From Rhynchopus euleeides (Eukaryota; Euglenozoa; Diplonemea; Diplonemida; Diplonemidae), in assembly GCA_963210315.1 (NCBI GenBank), contig OY723301.1, forward strand, positions 372,001-436,000: DNA of 64,000 bases, written 5' to 3'. Shown piece by piece: positions 42,164 to 51,615 of the stretch; the first letter of the stretch is position 1, and each line of letters opens with the position of its first letter. Below the pieces are notes generated by a model. That model was not told where the DNA came from. It searched no databases and worked only from the letters and a program-made list of their open reading frames with translations. The translations under genes and the position numbers were made by a program.

Positions 42164-42497
42164 TAGATAAACACCGCTTTCGCGTGTTGGCCAACGCTGC
42201 GACTCACGCTTATCTGCACCTGGTCTGTGATCTGCACCTGGTCTGTGTGTCGAACCGCTAGATAAAACACCGCTTTCGGTCTCGTGGTGGTGGGCTCGTA
42301 GGCCGGCTGCGACTCACTCCTCTGCGATGGCTCGTGGGCCCAACTGCGGCTCACTGCTGCTAGATAAACACCGCTATTCGCGCTCGTGGTGGCGGGCTCG
42401 TTGGCCGGCTGTGGCTCACTGCTGCTAGATAAACACCGCTATTCGCGCTCGTGGTGGCGGGCTCGTTGGCCGGCTGTGGCTCACCGCTGCTAGATAC
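42164..42497. repeat. 65-bp minisatellite, copy 3, contracted
   Basis: Degenerate edge copies plus regular repeats starting at 42360 and 42425 and a partial one at 42490. Truncated by the deletion that removed A1. Confidence 0.9.
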
Positions 42498-42706
42498 AAG
42501 ACTACGAAGGAAACAGCAAGAAAGCAGAAACACCGACAAAAAAGTAGACGGGTGCAACAGGGGAGGGAGGGTGAAGCGGCATGGGCTGCCAGGCACAGAC
42601 ACTGCGGGCGGACCACAGCGCCATGTAAAACCAACTCTTCTCAGCCACGCACAGCGTATCCCAAAAAGCAAGAAAGGCAAGGGATGGGTGGAGAGTGCAG
42701 CACGTC

Positions 42707-45700
42707 TTACGGGACCCACACCAGAACAGGGAGTGTCTCAGGGTTGTCGCCGTCGATCCAGCGCTGGCTGTGGCCGTTGACCTTCCAGACGTTGTAGGTC
42801 CCGCCCTGCTCCACCTCGAGGTTCACGATGCGCCACCCCTCAGCACCGCCGTGGAACACCCACACGGCACGCAGGTCGTCAGCTGTGACGGGCGACGTCG
42901 TGGTGGTGAGGTCACGCACCTCCCCGCTCACAGGGGACCCCACAGTCCACGCGTTGTAGTACGTCGCGTCCTTGCCCTGCAGGGCAAGCTGGAACGTCCC
43001 TGACGACGCTGCGTTCGCACTGCTGCCGGTCGTGATCCGGATGCGCACCGTGTTGGACCCTGCCGGGGCACTGGCAGGTGCAGGCACAGGTGTCTGCACA
43101 GAGGGAATGGGCACGAAGGCCAGCGACGTGGCCCGCCCGTCGTCACACGCCCCGCACACCCAGCGGCTTGCGCGGTAGTGGTGGTCACGCAGACCCCATG
43201 CCGACCACGACCCGCCCGTCGCCTGCACCTCCACCTGCCCCACGAACCAGTCGTCCTCCCCCACACCGGTGAAGGTGACGGACACCACGTCGTCAGCGGT
43301 GAAGGGCACACCCGTGATGGCGTGCACACGCACCTCGCCCGACAGAGGACCCACAAACGCAGCACCCGAGTACGTCAGCCCAGTGGCCGTGCGCAGCGAC
43401 ACGGGGAAGGTCTCTGTCGACCCCTGTGCCGGACCGCTGCCTGTCGTCACACGCAGGTTCACCGTGTGCGACGCTCCAGGTGCGCTTGTTACGGGCTGCA
43501 CGAAGCGCAGCACCTTCGCCGCACCTGCCAGACGCCGCCTGTCCAGCACGTGGCCCTCAGAATACTTCTGTGCAGGCAGGACCCACTTCACAGCGTCCAC
43601 CTCCAGTGACTGCACACGCCAGCCCATCCCGCCCGTGCTGTCGTACACCTCCACCTCCACCAGGCTGCTTGTGGGTTGCGGTGCTGTGGTCAGTGCGAAC
43701 TCTGCCACAGACCCGGCAGCAGGTGCTGTCACGCTCCCGGCATCGTAGAAGTCGCCGTCGGTGTAGTGCAGACGCACAGGGAACGTCCCAGACGACCCGT
43801 CGCTCGCCCCGCTCCCGGTCGTGATGCGCACCGTCACCGCGTTGCTGCCGGGCAGGGCGGACGTCGTCTTCCGCGTGAAGTAGAGGTTTGTCGGCGTCCG
43901 CTCGTTGTCGGAGTCGATCCAGTGGAACTCCTGCTCGTGGTGCTTGGGCAGCCCGAAGTGCTCCCACACGGCACCGTCCCACATCGCGACGTACTCCACG
44001 AACCACCCGTCGGGGTGTGTCGTCACCAGCTCCAGCCCCTTCACGTCTGCTGCCGTCTTCCCGACAGGCCCGTCCAGCACCGTCAGCTCCCCGTTGTCAG
44101 GGTGTGCCACGCTGCTGATCTCCGTCTTCCCGCCGTCTGTCGTGTACACATACACACGCATCGTCCCGACGCTGCCGTACGGCAGGTTGTCACCTGTCTT
44201 CACCTGGAACTGCAGCCCGCTGCCACCCGGTGACCCCACAGATGTCGGCGACGGTGTTGGGGGCAACGGTGTCGCCGGTGCAGGTGTCGGCACTGCTGTG
44301 GGTGGTGACGGTGTTGGCGGGGATGGCGTCGGAACCGCAGTCGGTGGTGCAGGTGTCAGCGGAGCAGGTGTGGGCACTGCTGTGGGTGGGGACGGTGTGG
44401 GTGGGGAGGGAGTCGGCACTGCAGTCGGTGGGGACGGTGTGGGTGGGGACGGTGTCGGAACCGCAGTCGGCGGTGCAGGCGTCAGCGGAGCAGGTGTTGG
44501 CACTGCTGTGGGCGGTGCAGGTGTTGGTGGGGACGGTGTGGGCACTGCTGTGGGCGGTGCAGGTGTCGGTGGTGACGGAGTCGGAACCGCCGTCGGAGGT
44601 GAGGGTGTCGGTGGGGACGGTGTGGGCACTGCTGTGGGTGGTGACGGTGTTGGCGGGGATGGCGTCGGAACCGCAGTCGGTGGTGCAGGTGTCAGCGGAG
44701 CAGGTGTGGGCACTGCTGTGGGTGGGGACGGTGTGGGTGGGGAGGGAGTCGGCACTGCAGTCGGTGGCGACGGTGTGGGTGGGGACGGTGTCGGAACCGC
44801 AGTCGGCGGTGCAGGCGTCAGCGGAGCAGGTGTTGGCACTGCTGTGGGCGGTGCAGGTGTCGGTGGTGACGGAGTCGGAACCGCCGTCGGAGGTGAGGGT
44901 GTCGGTGGGGACGGTGTGGGCACTGCTGTGGGTGGTGCCGGTGTCGGCGGTGAAGGCGTCGGAACCGCTGTCGGAGGTGCAGGCGTCGGTGGGGACGGTG
45001 TCGGAGGTGCGGGTGTTGGCACCGCCGTCGGAGGAGTCGGAACTGCTGTCGGAGGTGCCGGCGTGGGAGGTGCGGGTGTCTCCGGCGCCACAAGGTACCC
45101 CGGAGGCACCACCTCACGCGAATCTCCGGGACGAATCCATTCCAACTTCAGCACACCATAGCCAGTCCTCTCGAAGTAGTGCAGGTCTAACGGGTGATCC
45201 CCTGCCGACAGGGTCAAGGTTGTCGACAACGTCCTCGAAGGGTGCAGCCCCCCGTTGTCGATAACAAGCGCCCCATCGAGGTACAGCAAGGAGCCGTCAT
45301 CGGAAGTGAGATAGAATGTGTAGTCCCCAGTCGTGGGCACACGGATGAACCCCCTGTGCCGGGTGGCGAACTGCTCCTGATAGCCGGTTGTCGACTGCCA
45401 GGTGCTGTCAACGTAGTCGATAGTCCCTGCACGCCACGTGAAGACGGGTGTCATGGCATCGTAGTCCGGAAAGGTATCCATCCCCGTTGCGCCAGGGTGC
45501 TGGAATGCTTCTGACGGCAGACCCAGCCCCATCGATGTCGGGTCCCACGGCGTGACGAGATTGCCTACCGGGACCAGCACCTGCGAACCCCCAGGGGGCC
45601 GCCACGCGAGCTGCAGGACGGCGTTGCCGCTACGCTCAAAGAAGTGCACCTCGATGCTGTGAGCACCAGCAGAGAGAGTGACGGATGCTGACCTTGTCCT

Positions 45701-46039
45701 GGCTCCGTGCAGCCCTCCGTTGTCAACAAGGAGGTTGCCATTGATGTACAGCAAAGAGCCGTCGTCGGATCTCAGGTAGAAGGTATGGCTGCCGCTCGTG
45801 TCCACAATGACCTGTCCTTTGTGGGTACTTGCGAAGTCATTCGTGAAACCGTAGGCAGCCCAGGACGCACCGCCAGGGAAGTCTATGGGGCCAGACTGGA
45901 ACACGGACACAGGCACAAGCGCGTCGAAGTCGGGAAAGTTACTTATTGTCCCCCCAGTCGTGTACACGGAGCATTGCAGGCCGGCTACACTGCCGGCGAC
46001 CACACCGCATAGTGCAGCAAAGGCTGCAACACGCAGCAT
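42707..46039 (-). CDS. Secreted PA14/PT-rich/PLAT-like protein, unit 3
   Basis: Same protein as units 1 and 2 except for loss of 14 residues (42 bp, one TPSPPTPAPPTAVP period) in the PT-repeat stalk, giving 1110 residues from the ATG at 46039. The loss is in frame and fits repeat slippage. Its 3' flank is intact up to about 42498. Confidence 0.85.
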   Translation of the reverse strand: MLRVAAFAALCGVVAGSVAGLQCSVYTTGGTISNFPDFDALVPVSVFQSGPIDFPGGASWAAYGFTNDFASTHKGQVIVDTSGSHTFYLRSDDGSLLYINGNLLVDNGGLHGARTRSASVTLSAGAHSIEVHFFERSGNAVLQLAWRPPGGSQVLVPVGNLVTPWDPTSMGLGLPSEAFQHPGATGMDTFPDYDAMTPVFTWRAGTIDYVDSTWQSTTGYQEQFATRHRGFIRVPTTGDYTFYLTSDDGSLLYLDGALVIDNGGLHPSRTLSTTLTLSAGDHPLDLHYFERTGYGVLKLEWIRPGDSREVVPPGYLVAPETPAPPTPAPPTAVPTPPTAVPTPAPPTPSPPTPAPPTAVPTPSPPTPAPPTAVPTPSPPTPSPPTAVPTPSPPTPAPPTAVPTPAPLTPAPPTAVPTPSPPTPSPPTAVPTPSPPTPSPPTAVPTPAPLTPAPPTAVPTPSPPTPSPPTAVPTPSPPTPSPPTAVPTPSPPTPAPPTAVPTPSPPTPAPPTAVPTPAPLTPAPPTAVPTPSPPTPSPPTAVPTPSPPTPSPPTAVPTPAPLTPAPPTAVPTPSPPTPSPPTAVPTPAPATPLPPTPSPTSVGSPGGSGLQFQVKTGDNLPYGSVGTMRVYVYTTDGGKTEISSVAHPDNGELTVLDGPVGKTAADVKGLELVTTHPDGWFVEYVAMWDGAVWEHFGLPKHHEQEFHWIDSDNERTPTNLYFTRKTTSALPGSNAVTVRITTGSGASDGSSGTFPVRLHYTDGDFYDAGSVTAPAAGSVAEFALTTAPQPTSSLVEVEVYDSTGGMGWRVQSLEVDAVKWVLPAQKYSEGHVLDRRRLAGAAKVLRFVQPVTSAPGASHTVNLRVTTGSGPAQGSTETFPVSLRTATGLTYSGAAFVGPLSGEVRVHAITGVPFTADDVVSVTFTGVGEDDWFVGQVEVQATGGSWSAWGLRDHHYRASRWVCGACDDGRATSLAFVPIPSVQTPVPAPASAPAGSNTVRIRITTGSSANAASSGTFQLALQGKDATYYNAWTVGSPVSGEVRDLTTTTSPVTADDLRAVWVFHGGAEGWRIVNLEVEQGGTYNVWKVNGHSQRWIDGDNPETLPVLVWVP

Positions 46040-46273
46040 GGGAGAGCGAGTGACCTGCAGGAGGGGTGGATGCGGGTGATGTGTGTTGACGTGTAGTGTG
46101 CTGCGCACCACAAATCTCCTCCGGCAGACAACGCCATGGCTGCGACAGGGAGGAACAACAACACAGCAAACAAGCAAAGGAGACCTGCCTGCCAGCGGGG
46201 TCGTGGAGGGTGCGTGGGGTGTGGGGGTGTGGGGCGGGAGAGTCTTGCTCGGTCAGAGGATACAAAGGAGATA

Positions 46274-46356
46274 GGGGGGGGGGGGGTTTGATCGTCGAGA
46301 GTGAATGGAAAAGTAAATCTCCCAGCACCTTCTCGCAATGTTAGTCCTTTTTGTAG
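46274..46356 (-). repeat. Conserved 80-bp C-tract element, copy 3
   Basis: Unit 3 counterpart of 18384-18469, with a shorter C-tract. Confidence 0.65.
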
Positions 46357-46675
46357 TCAGCCCCCCTAGCCCCACCGCCATCTTTTCCCCTGGCGACATG
46401 GCACAACGAACGAGGAAGAGAGCAAACGAGGCCTGCATGCCAGGGGAGGGGTACGGGGTGTGGGGGTGGGGCGGGGAAGCCATGCCGCGCCCTGCAAACT
46501 ACAAACTGGACTCAGACTGGTTGCTCTCACCTCACAACACCCGGCACACAACACAAAGTCAAGCCTCAAGCAGCTGGGGCACAACGCCACACACACAACG
46601 GCTGACTTGTCTGACACATGGCCAGCCAAGGCAGAGGCCCAGGCACAACTTCACCCCAACCCCTCCCCCCCACCG

Positions 46676-49084
46676 TCAGGCCAGCCCCTCTGCCGCTGCA
46701 CCTGCCTTCCAAGCGTCTATCCTGCGCAGCAGGGGAGACAGGTTGTAGGGCAGCAGCCTCAGCACACCCCCAACCGCTGCCCGCAGGCCCTCGAAGAAGG
46801 AGTCGATCGCCTCTGCGAGCCCGCCTGCCGGGCGGCCCCCCTTCAGCACCCGCAGCAGGAACTGCAGCAGCGGCGCCGGCGGCACGCTCGGCGTCGCCAG
46901 GAAGTCAACCACCAGCCCCGCCAGGGCCCCACCCCCGCCCACCTCCTCCAGCATCGCCCCCAGCACCACCGCAGGGCGGCGCAGCAGCTCCGCGAGGCAA
47001 CACCTTCCCTCTCCTCCACCTCCACCTCCTCCCCCAGCACCAGACCCTCCCCCAGTGGGCCGCACCCCCTCCACCCCTCCTCCACCTCCCCTTCCGCCAC
47101 CACCCTCTACCCTCCCCGCCGCCCCCGCCACCACACCGAGGAACGCCATCAGGCACGCATCGGACCCCAGCACCGAGGCAACCACCCAACGCAGCAACCT
47201 CTCCACCTCCCCCTCCTTCCCGCTTTCTCCCGAGCAGCAGAGCGCGTAGGCACATGCCAGGGCAGCGTGCGCTCTGAGGTATGCAGCCTCCTCCACCCTT
47301 TCTGTGAGAGTGCAAGGCGGCGGCCTCACTGCAGGTGGAGGAGGACCAACCCGGCCTGCCCCTGCAGCCGCTGCGCAGCACCCCTCCCACATCCCCGCCA
47401 GCCCACGCGTGGCGCACCGCAGCGCCTCCGCGAAGGATAGCGGGGGGCTGCGCGGAGGGGGCCCCCCCGGGGATGAAGAAGGCGGCTTCAGAGGAGGGCT
47501 TCCGCCTGCCCCACCCCCCGCCGCCACACCGCGGCGCAGCTGCCTGTAGAAGGCACGGCGGAGGGCGGACCCAGAGGCGCAGTGCAGGCAGGGGGTGGTG
47601 GAGGAGGAGGAGGGGATGGAGTGGGTGTAATGAATAGATTTGCTACGCCCATCCACATCCCATCCTTTGTCAATATTCCGAGCAGAGGGAGAGTGGGGAT
47701 GATGGACCCACCCCCCTGCCCCCTGGGGGTGGGGAAACCCGCGGATGGAGAACCGGGTGGGGTGGCGGAGGAGGCGGCGGCGGCGGCAGCCGACGCCACC
47801 GCGACGCGGCATCACCCCCGGCACCCCCCATGCGATGCGGAAGAGGAGGGGCCCTGGCGGTGCCACCCCGCCACCACCACCACCACCCCTGCGCTGCGCC
47901 TGGGGGCTGTGGCGGAGGAGGCGGAGGCGGGTGCTGCCTCGGGGCACCGCCGGCCGCACCACCACCTCGACCCACATCTCGCGCCGGCGGGGTGTGGCTG
48001 AGGGGACAATGCGGAAGAGGCGGCGGTGTCCCGGGGGACTGGGGGGTGTGGAGGAGGAGAGCACGTCTGCGATGCGCGATGCGGAGGCATCCGCCTCGCA
48101 GCGCAGGGGGCAGGTGTGGCGCAGGGCGAAGGCGGATGCCGCGGTGGCGAAGCGGGTGAGGGAGCCCTCCACGGCAGAGCTGCCCCAGACGTGGCAGGCA
48201 CGGAGAGGGGCATCGGCTGCTGCGGTGCACGGGAGGAGCGCTGCGAGGCAGCGCATCGCGGCAGCCGCAGACAGAGCAGTGCCAGGGTCGAGGAGGAAAT
48301 GACCCCCCTCCTCCTCCACCTCCACACCCCCATCCCGCCCTACAGCAGTGTATGGGTTATGGAATGGAAGCTGGTGGGGTGTGTCTCCCCCACCCCCTCC
48401 ACCTCCACCTCCAACTCCTCCCCCACTCCCACCCCCATCTGGCCCGGCGGCACGGCGTTGCTCCCCTCGGGTTGTGTCTGGGCTGTGCTGCGCCCCGCCA
48501 TCACCCCGAGGAGGCCCGGCAGCGCGGAGCAGTGCCTCGGCGAGCCGCGAGGCGATGCGCGAGATGGAAGCCGCGGCGCGGGCGGAGGGGCATGTGTGTG
48601 ATGTGGCTGCAGCGCTGCAACACTCCTCCGCCTGGCTCGGGGGGGGGCAGGGGCAGGGGCAGGGGCAGGGGGAGGGGCAGGGGCAGGGGGTGTTGAGGAA
48701 GCCGCTACCGCCGCTACCACCACCACCATCGCCGCAGCCCTCCGCCCCCTCTGCTGCGGCTGAGAGGATGTCGAGCGCCTCGCAGCACCGCAGGCGGCGG
48801 TGATGCATCTCGCCCCTCTCGCTCCTCTGCAGCAGCAGGTCAGCCTCTGCAGCCTCGAGCAGCCATGCGGTGCACTCCAGGGCTGCAGTGCTGTGGGGTG
48901 CTGCTGCTGCCCCTACCCCAGCAGCAGCCTGCCTCTGCCGCATGGCGGCAGAGAGGCTGCTGGTCAGCTGTGCCCCGGCGCGGTGGGAGTGGAAGGCGTC
49001 GGGCGCGCTGCAGAGGGACCGCATGGCGTCGGACAGTGCAGGGGGGAGGGTGTGCCAGAGGGGGGATGCATGGGGCGCAGGCAT
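46676..49084 (-). CDS. Gly/Pro/Ala-rich protein of unknown function (full-length copy)
   Basis: Uninterrupted 802-codon ORF, unlike the frameshifted copies in units 1 and 2. Features by eye: an Ala/Leu-rich helical N-terminus (1-110); a Cys-Pro repeat (CPCPSPCPCPCPCP) near 130-150; several poly-Gly runs; an Arg-rich middle (about 370-450) with MWVEVVVRPAVPRGS; and Ala/Leu-rich helical segments towards the C-terminus (AYLRAHAALACAYALCC; a stretch ending LLQFLLRVLKGG). It has no signal peptide or clear transmembrane span, and I recognise no domain. A fragment of the same gene is found at 54515-55824. The high GC and open antisense frames mean part of this ORF could be fortuitous, but the preserved length and the shared fragment favour a real gene. 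Confidence 0.6.
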   Translation of the reverse strand: MPAPHASPLWHTLPPALSDAMRSLCSAPDAFHSHRAGAQLTSSLSAAMRQRQAAAGVGAAAAPHSTAALECTAWLLEAAEADLLLQRSERGEMHHRRLRCCEALDILSAAAEGAEGCGDGGGGSGGSGFLNTPCPCPSPCPCPCPCPPPSQAEECCSAAATSHTCPSARAAASISRIASRLAEALLRAAGPPRGDGGAQHSPDTTRGEQRRAAGPDGGGSGGGVGGGGGGGGGDTPHQLPFHNPYTAVGRDGGVEVEEEGGHFLLDPGTALSAAAAMRCLAALLPCTAAADAPLRACHVWGSSAVEGSLTRFATAASAFALRHTCPLRCEADASASRIADVLSSSTPPSPPGHRRLFRIVPSATPRRREMWVEVVVRPAVPRGSTRLRLLRHSPQAQRRGGGGGGGVAPPGPLLFRIAWGVPGVMPRRGGVGCRRRRLLRHPTRFSIRGFPHPQGAGGWVHHPHSPSARNIDKGWDVDGRSKSIHYTHSIPSSSSTTPCLHCASGSALRRAFYRQLRRGVAAGGGAGGSPPLKPPSSSPGGPPPRSPPLSFAEALRCATRGLAGMWEGCCAAAAGAGRVGPPPPAVRPPPCTLTERVEEAAYLRAHAALACAYALCCSGESGKEGEVERLLRWVVASVLGSDACLMAFLGVVAGAAGRVEGGGGRGGGGGVEGVRPTGGGSGAGGGGGGGGEGRCCLAELLRRPAVVLGAMLEEVGGGGALAGLVVDFLATPSVPPAPLLQFLLRVLKGGRPAGGLAEAIDSFFEGLRAAVGGVLRLLPYNLSPLLRRIDAWKAGAAAEGLA

Positions 49085-49391
49085 CGCACCCCCATAGGCT
49101 CGCCTAGGCTAGGTGTGGGGGGCCCCTGCCCCCCCCCCTGCCTTCCTGTCCTGCAGGCTGGGAGGAGAAGAGAGGGGGGGGTGGGGGGTGGTCCTCAGGG
49201 GGGGGGGGGGGGGTAGCGAAATTCGAAGGAAAGGGCAACGATCCCCGTTCACAGAGAGGCGGGGTGGGGTTGAAAGTGAAACAACGGGACAGTCCACGGA
49301 AAATTTCCCTGCAGAAGATGTTGTGTTGTGGTGAAGCGCTCTCTCTCTGCCGTTCTCCCGCTGGCATGCCATCCCTCTCGGTAAACATGGC

Positions 49392-49477
49392 TGGGGGTGG
49401 GGGGGGGAGGTTTGATCGTCGAGAATGAATGGGAAAGTAAGTCTCCCAGCACCTTGCAATGTTAGTCCTTTTTGTAG
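49392..49477 (-). repeat. Conserved 80-bp C-tract element, copy 4
   Basis: Lies outside the array. On the minus strand the C-tract is followed by ACCCCCAGCCATG, an acceptor-like AG. It lacks the CGAG before AAGGTGCTGG found in the array copies. Confidence 0.65.
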
Positions 49478-49524
49478 CCACTGCACCAGATATGTTGTAC
49501 AAGGCAGATCAATGCACAATGGCT

Positions 49525-49610
49525 GGGGGGGGGGGGGTTTTTTGATTGTCGAGAGTGAATGGGAAAGCAAGTCCCTCCAGCACCTTCTCACAATGTTAGT
49601 ACTTTCTGTA
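49525..49610 (-). repeat. Conserved 80-bp C-tract element, copy 5
   Basis: Most diverged copy: minus-strand ACAGAAAGTACTAACATTGTG, then AAGGTGCTGG, ending in a C-run followed by AGCCATTG. Contains a full TACTAAC. Confidence 0.65.
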
Positions 49611-50094
49611 AAACGTAGCTGGGGTCTGGGGGGCGGAGCCCCCCAGTAGAGGGGTGTGGGTGTAGGAGGAGGCAGGGACACAAACAACCGCAGTCAGACT
49701 TCGAGCACACCCCCTCACGGCGAACAGCAGGGGACACGTTATGTAGCGAAGAGCTGTTCTGACTGGGCTGATGTGGCCCCGCTTTTCGAAGAAAAGCTCA
49801 TCAAACGTTGATTTGTATTGTGTCCAAGAGGAGGAGAGCGTGAGAGCAACGAGCCATGGGAGAAAAGGAAGAGAGAAGAGAAGGGAGCAGGCAGGGAGCA
49901 GAGGGAGAAGGGGGGGGATGTGAATCACGTTTCTTTTTCCAGCTCGTGCACGGGGCGACACAGTGGATGAGTGCTCCCAACCAGGTGTCCTTCGAGAAGG
50001 CGTTTCAGAAGAGCAGTTGGTCTGGCTGACGCCCGAAAGCGCCCCATCGCTTCACGGCTGCAACCGCTCTGATGAATTTCCTTTTGTTTGTTGC

Positions 50095-50200
50095 GTTGAC
50101 GCTTCTCCATACAAAACCCTGAACTGATCACACCCTGAGCCTGATGAAGGGTGGGGTTAGTGTATAGAGCACGTTTGGTTGCAGTTGTGATGGGTCGCTT
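50095..50200. repeat. Dispersed repeat, diverged
   Basis: Shares spaced blocks with 6770-6890 of each array unit: ACGCTTCT, ACCCTGA/CACACCCT, TGATGAAGGGTGGGGTTAGTG against TGATGAAGGGCGGAGTGGGG, GAGCACG(T/C)TTGG, and a final GTGATGGG/TAGTGGGG. A weaker match is near 1110-1200. Confidence 0.45.
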
Positions 50201-50355
50201 TCCGCTCACACGAGTGTGCTTTTAAAAAAAGCCAGATTTGGGTACTTCTTGGGTACTTTGTGGGTCCCTGGGACCCCCCGTGTAAAAGTCCCCCCCTGGG
50301 GGTCTGGCAGGTACACACGGGGTACTGCTGAGAGGTCCTTTTCAGTCAGCCCTCC

Positions 50356-50400
50356 TGGGCCCTCGCTACCGGATGAGAGAAAATGAGAGAAAATGAGGGG
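50356..50400. repeat. Partial GGGCCCTCGCTACC MITE
   Basis: GGGCCCTCGCTACCGGATGAGAGAAAATGAG resembles the left end of the MITEs at 54684 and 62493. No matching right end could be placed with confidence (a candidate is GGGGTCCCTAGCG near 50435). Confidence 0.45.
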
Positions 50401-50475
50401 AAAAACGCCCAAGAAAAGAGTGTGGGGAGTTGGGGGGTCCCTAGCGTCCGCCGGCCAACGGCACCGGCACCTTCC

Positions 50476-50931
50476 TCACGGCGCCGGCGCCCCCGCCGGC
50501 GCTGGACAGGGGTGCGGCTTGGTGCCGGCGCTCTCCTTGAGGCTCCGGATGACGCACATCCATCTGTCGAACTCGTGCTCGGGCGGGGCGTGCATCCCGG
50601 TCCCCATGAGCGCGATGAAGTGCTGGATGACGCTCCCGTTCGGCTGCCGGACACCGATGGCAAGGCACCGCGCGCTGTACCTCACCTCCGTGCCCAGCGT
50701 CTCGATGTCTTCGTAGGGGATCGTGAGCTCCGAGAAGCCCAGCGTTTTGCACGCCATCTTGAAGTAGAGGTACGTGTTCGTGAGAACCAGCACCCCGTTG
50801 CCTTGAACCGCCACAGTACAGGGGATGTGACCCCGGTAGTTGGCCCAGCGGTTGGTCATCAAGGCAGTCTCGCGTGTCATCGCCAGCTTCTTTTCCACAG
50901 CCTTGTCGGCACAGGACATCAGGCAGCCCAT
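50476..50931 (-). CDS. Small GRAM/PH-like domain protein, probably acylated
   Basis: 151 residues starting MGCLMSC: Gly2 with Cys3 and Cys7 is the classic pattern for N-myristoylation plus palmitoylation, which would tether it to a membrane. Residues about 45-130 match the GRAM/PH-like fold pattern: GVLVLTNTYLYF (beta strands ending in the typical lT..ylyF), then IPYEDIETLG, then alternating strands and a final helix (HEFDRWMCVIRSL). The C-terminus is Pro/Ala-rich. GRAM domains bind phosphoinositides or act as membrane-contact modules, so a peripheral membrane or flagellar-membrane role is possible. The start is supported by the acylation motif and an AG one base before the ATG. Confidence 0.65.
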   Translation of the reverse strand: MGCLMSCADKAVEKKLAMTRETALMTNRWANYRGHIPCTVAVQGNGVLVLTNTYLYFKMACKTLGFSELTIPYEDIETLGTEVRYSARCLAIGVRQPNGSVIQHFIALMGTGMHAPPEHEFDRWMCVIRSLKESAGTKPHPCPAPAGAPAP

Positions 50932-51615
50932 CCTGACCCCTGTCGCTTGCCTTGCTGAACAAGCGGTGTGTGCAGTCTGCGGTTGAACGCTCTGGAACGT
51001 GCAGCGAGGGGGGCGAGACGGATGCGGGGCAAGAAGCAGTCAGGCAAGCAGCGGTGGCGGGAGGAGGAGGAGGAACACATCCGATGCTCAGGTGGGCACG
51101 CCTCGATCTCCCCTCCCATGAAGCTTCTCCTCCCGCTACAACGATAAAGGCACAACTTCGTCAGTGAAACAGAAGAAAACTCAGGGAGGGGGGGCAGGTG
51201 GGTTTGTTCCGGCGGCTTTTTTGCGGCAACTGCAACCGTCGGATGTGCCGGTGAGTTTTTGCAACACCAGGTTTGGCGCACTAACAAGGCCTTATCCTCT
51301 TGCAACGCTCCCGCGGAACAGAGCCTGCACCCCTTCGCCCCGCCCCCGGCCACCCCCAGAGGGCAGGGCTGGTTTCAGGGACGTAAAAAATATTGTGCCT
51401 GCAAATCAGAAAGGGGAGAGAAGAACCAGCGGGTATTCGTCGATCGCGAGAACACCCCACACGCCTGCTGCGGGTGTGGTGTGTCCTGCATGATCTGCAT
51501 AGCAAAGTTTCCTGCGTTGTTAGCACAACTCCAAAATACTACGGGACAGTGTTGAACAGAAGATGGCAGCTCCAAGCTGGATTGCCTGGACACCAGATAT
51601 CATATAGAGGCAGCC
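50932..51615. other. Intergenic region
   Basis: About 680 bp between the GRAM-like and ankyrin genes, on the 3' side of the latter. No conserved feature recognised. Confidence 0.5.

Larger units (their letters stand above)
37835..42497 (-). mobile_element. Tyrosine-recombinase retrotransposon, copy 3, 5'-truncated
   Basis: B2 37835-37912, A2 37986-38166 and B1 38166-38243 are present with all three ORFs and about three minisatellite repeats. The minisatellite then stops at GCTAGATA (42497) and joins DNA equivalent to unit 1 position about 14564, so repeat A1 and the spacer next to it are gone. Without A1 this copy should be unable to complete the normal cycle. Confidence 0.85.
36243..49136. 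repeat. Tandem array unit 3 (about 12.9 kb)
   Basis: Third copy. It is shorter because the minisatellite has only two to three copies and the DNA between it and the PA14 gene (including the retroelement's 5' repeat A1) is missing. It also lacks 42 bp of the PT-repeat coding region and has 14 bp absent from units 1 and 2 in the last gene. Homology ends near 49136. Confidence 0.95.
49137..50094. other. Non-coding region right of the array
   Basis: No supported gene. It holds two copies of the conserved C-tract element (49392-49477 and 49525-49610) and G-runs. The short GTCTGGGGGGCGGAGCCCCCCAG stretch near 49625 is a local palindrome also seen in similar form at 5977-5998. Confidence 0.5.
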
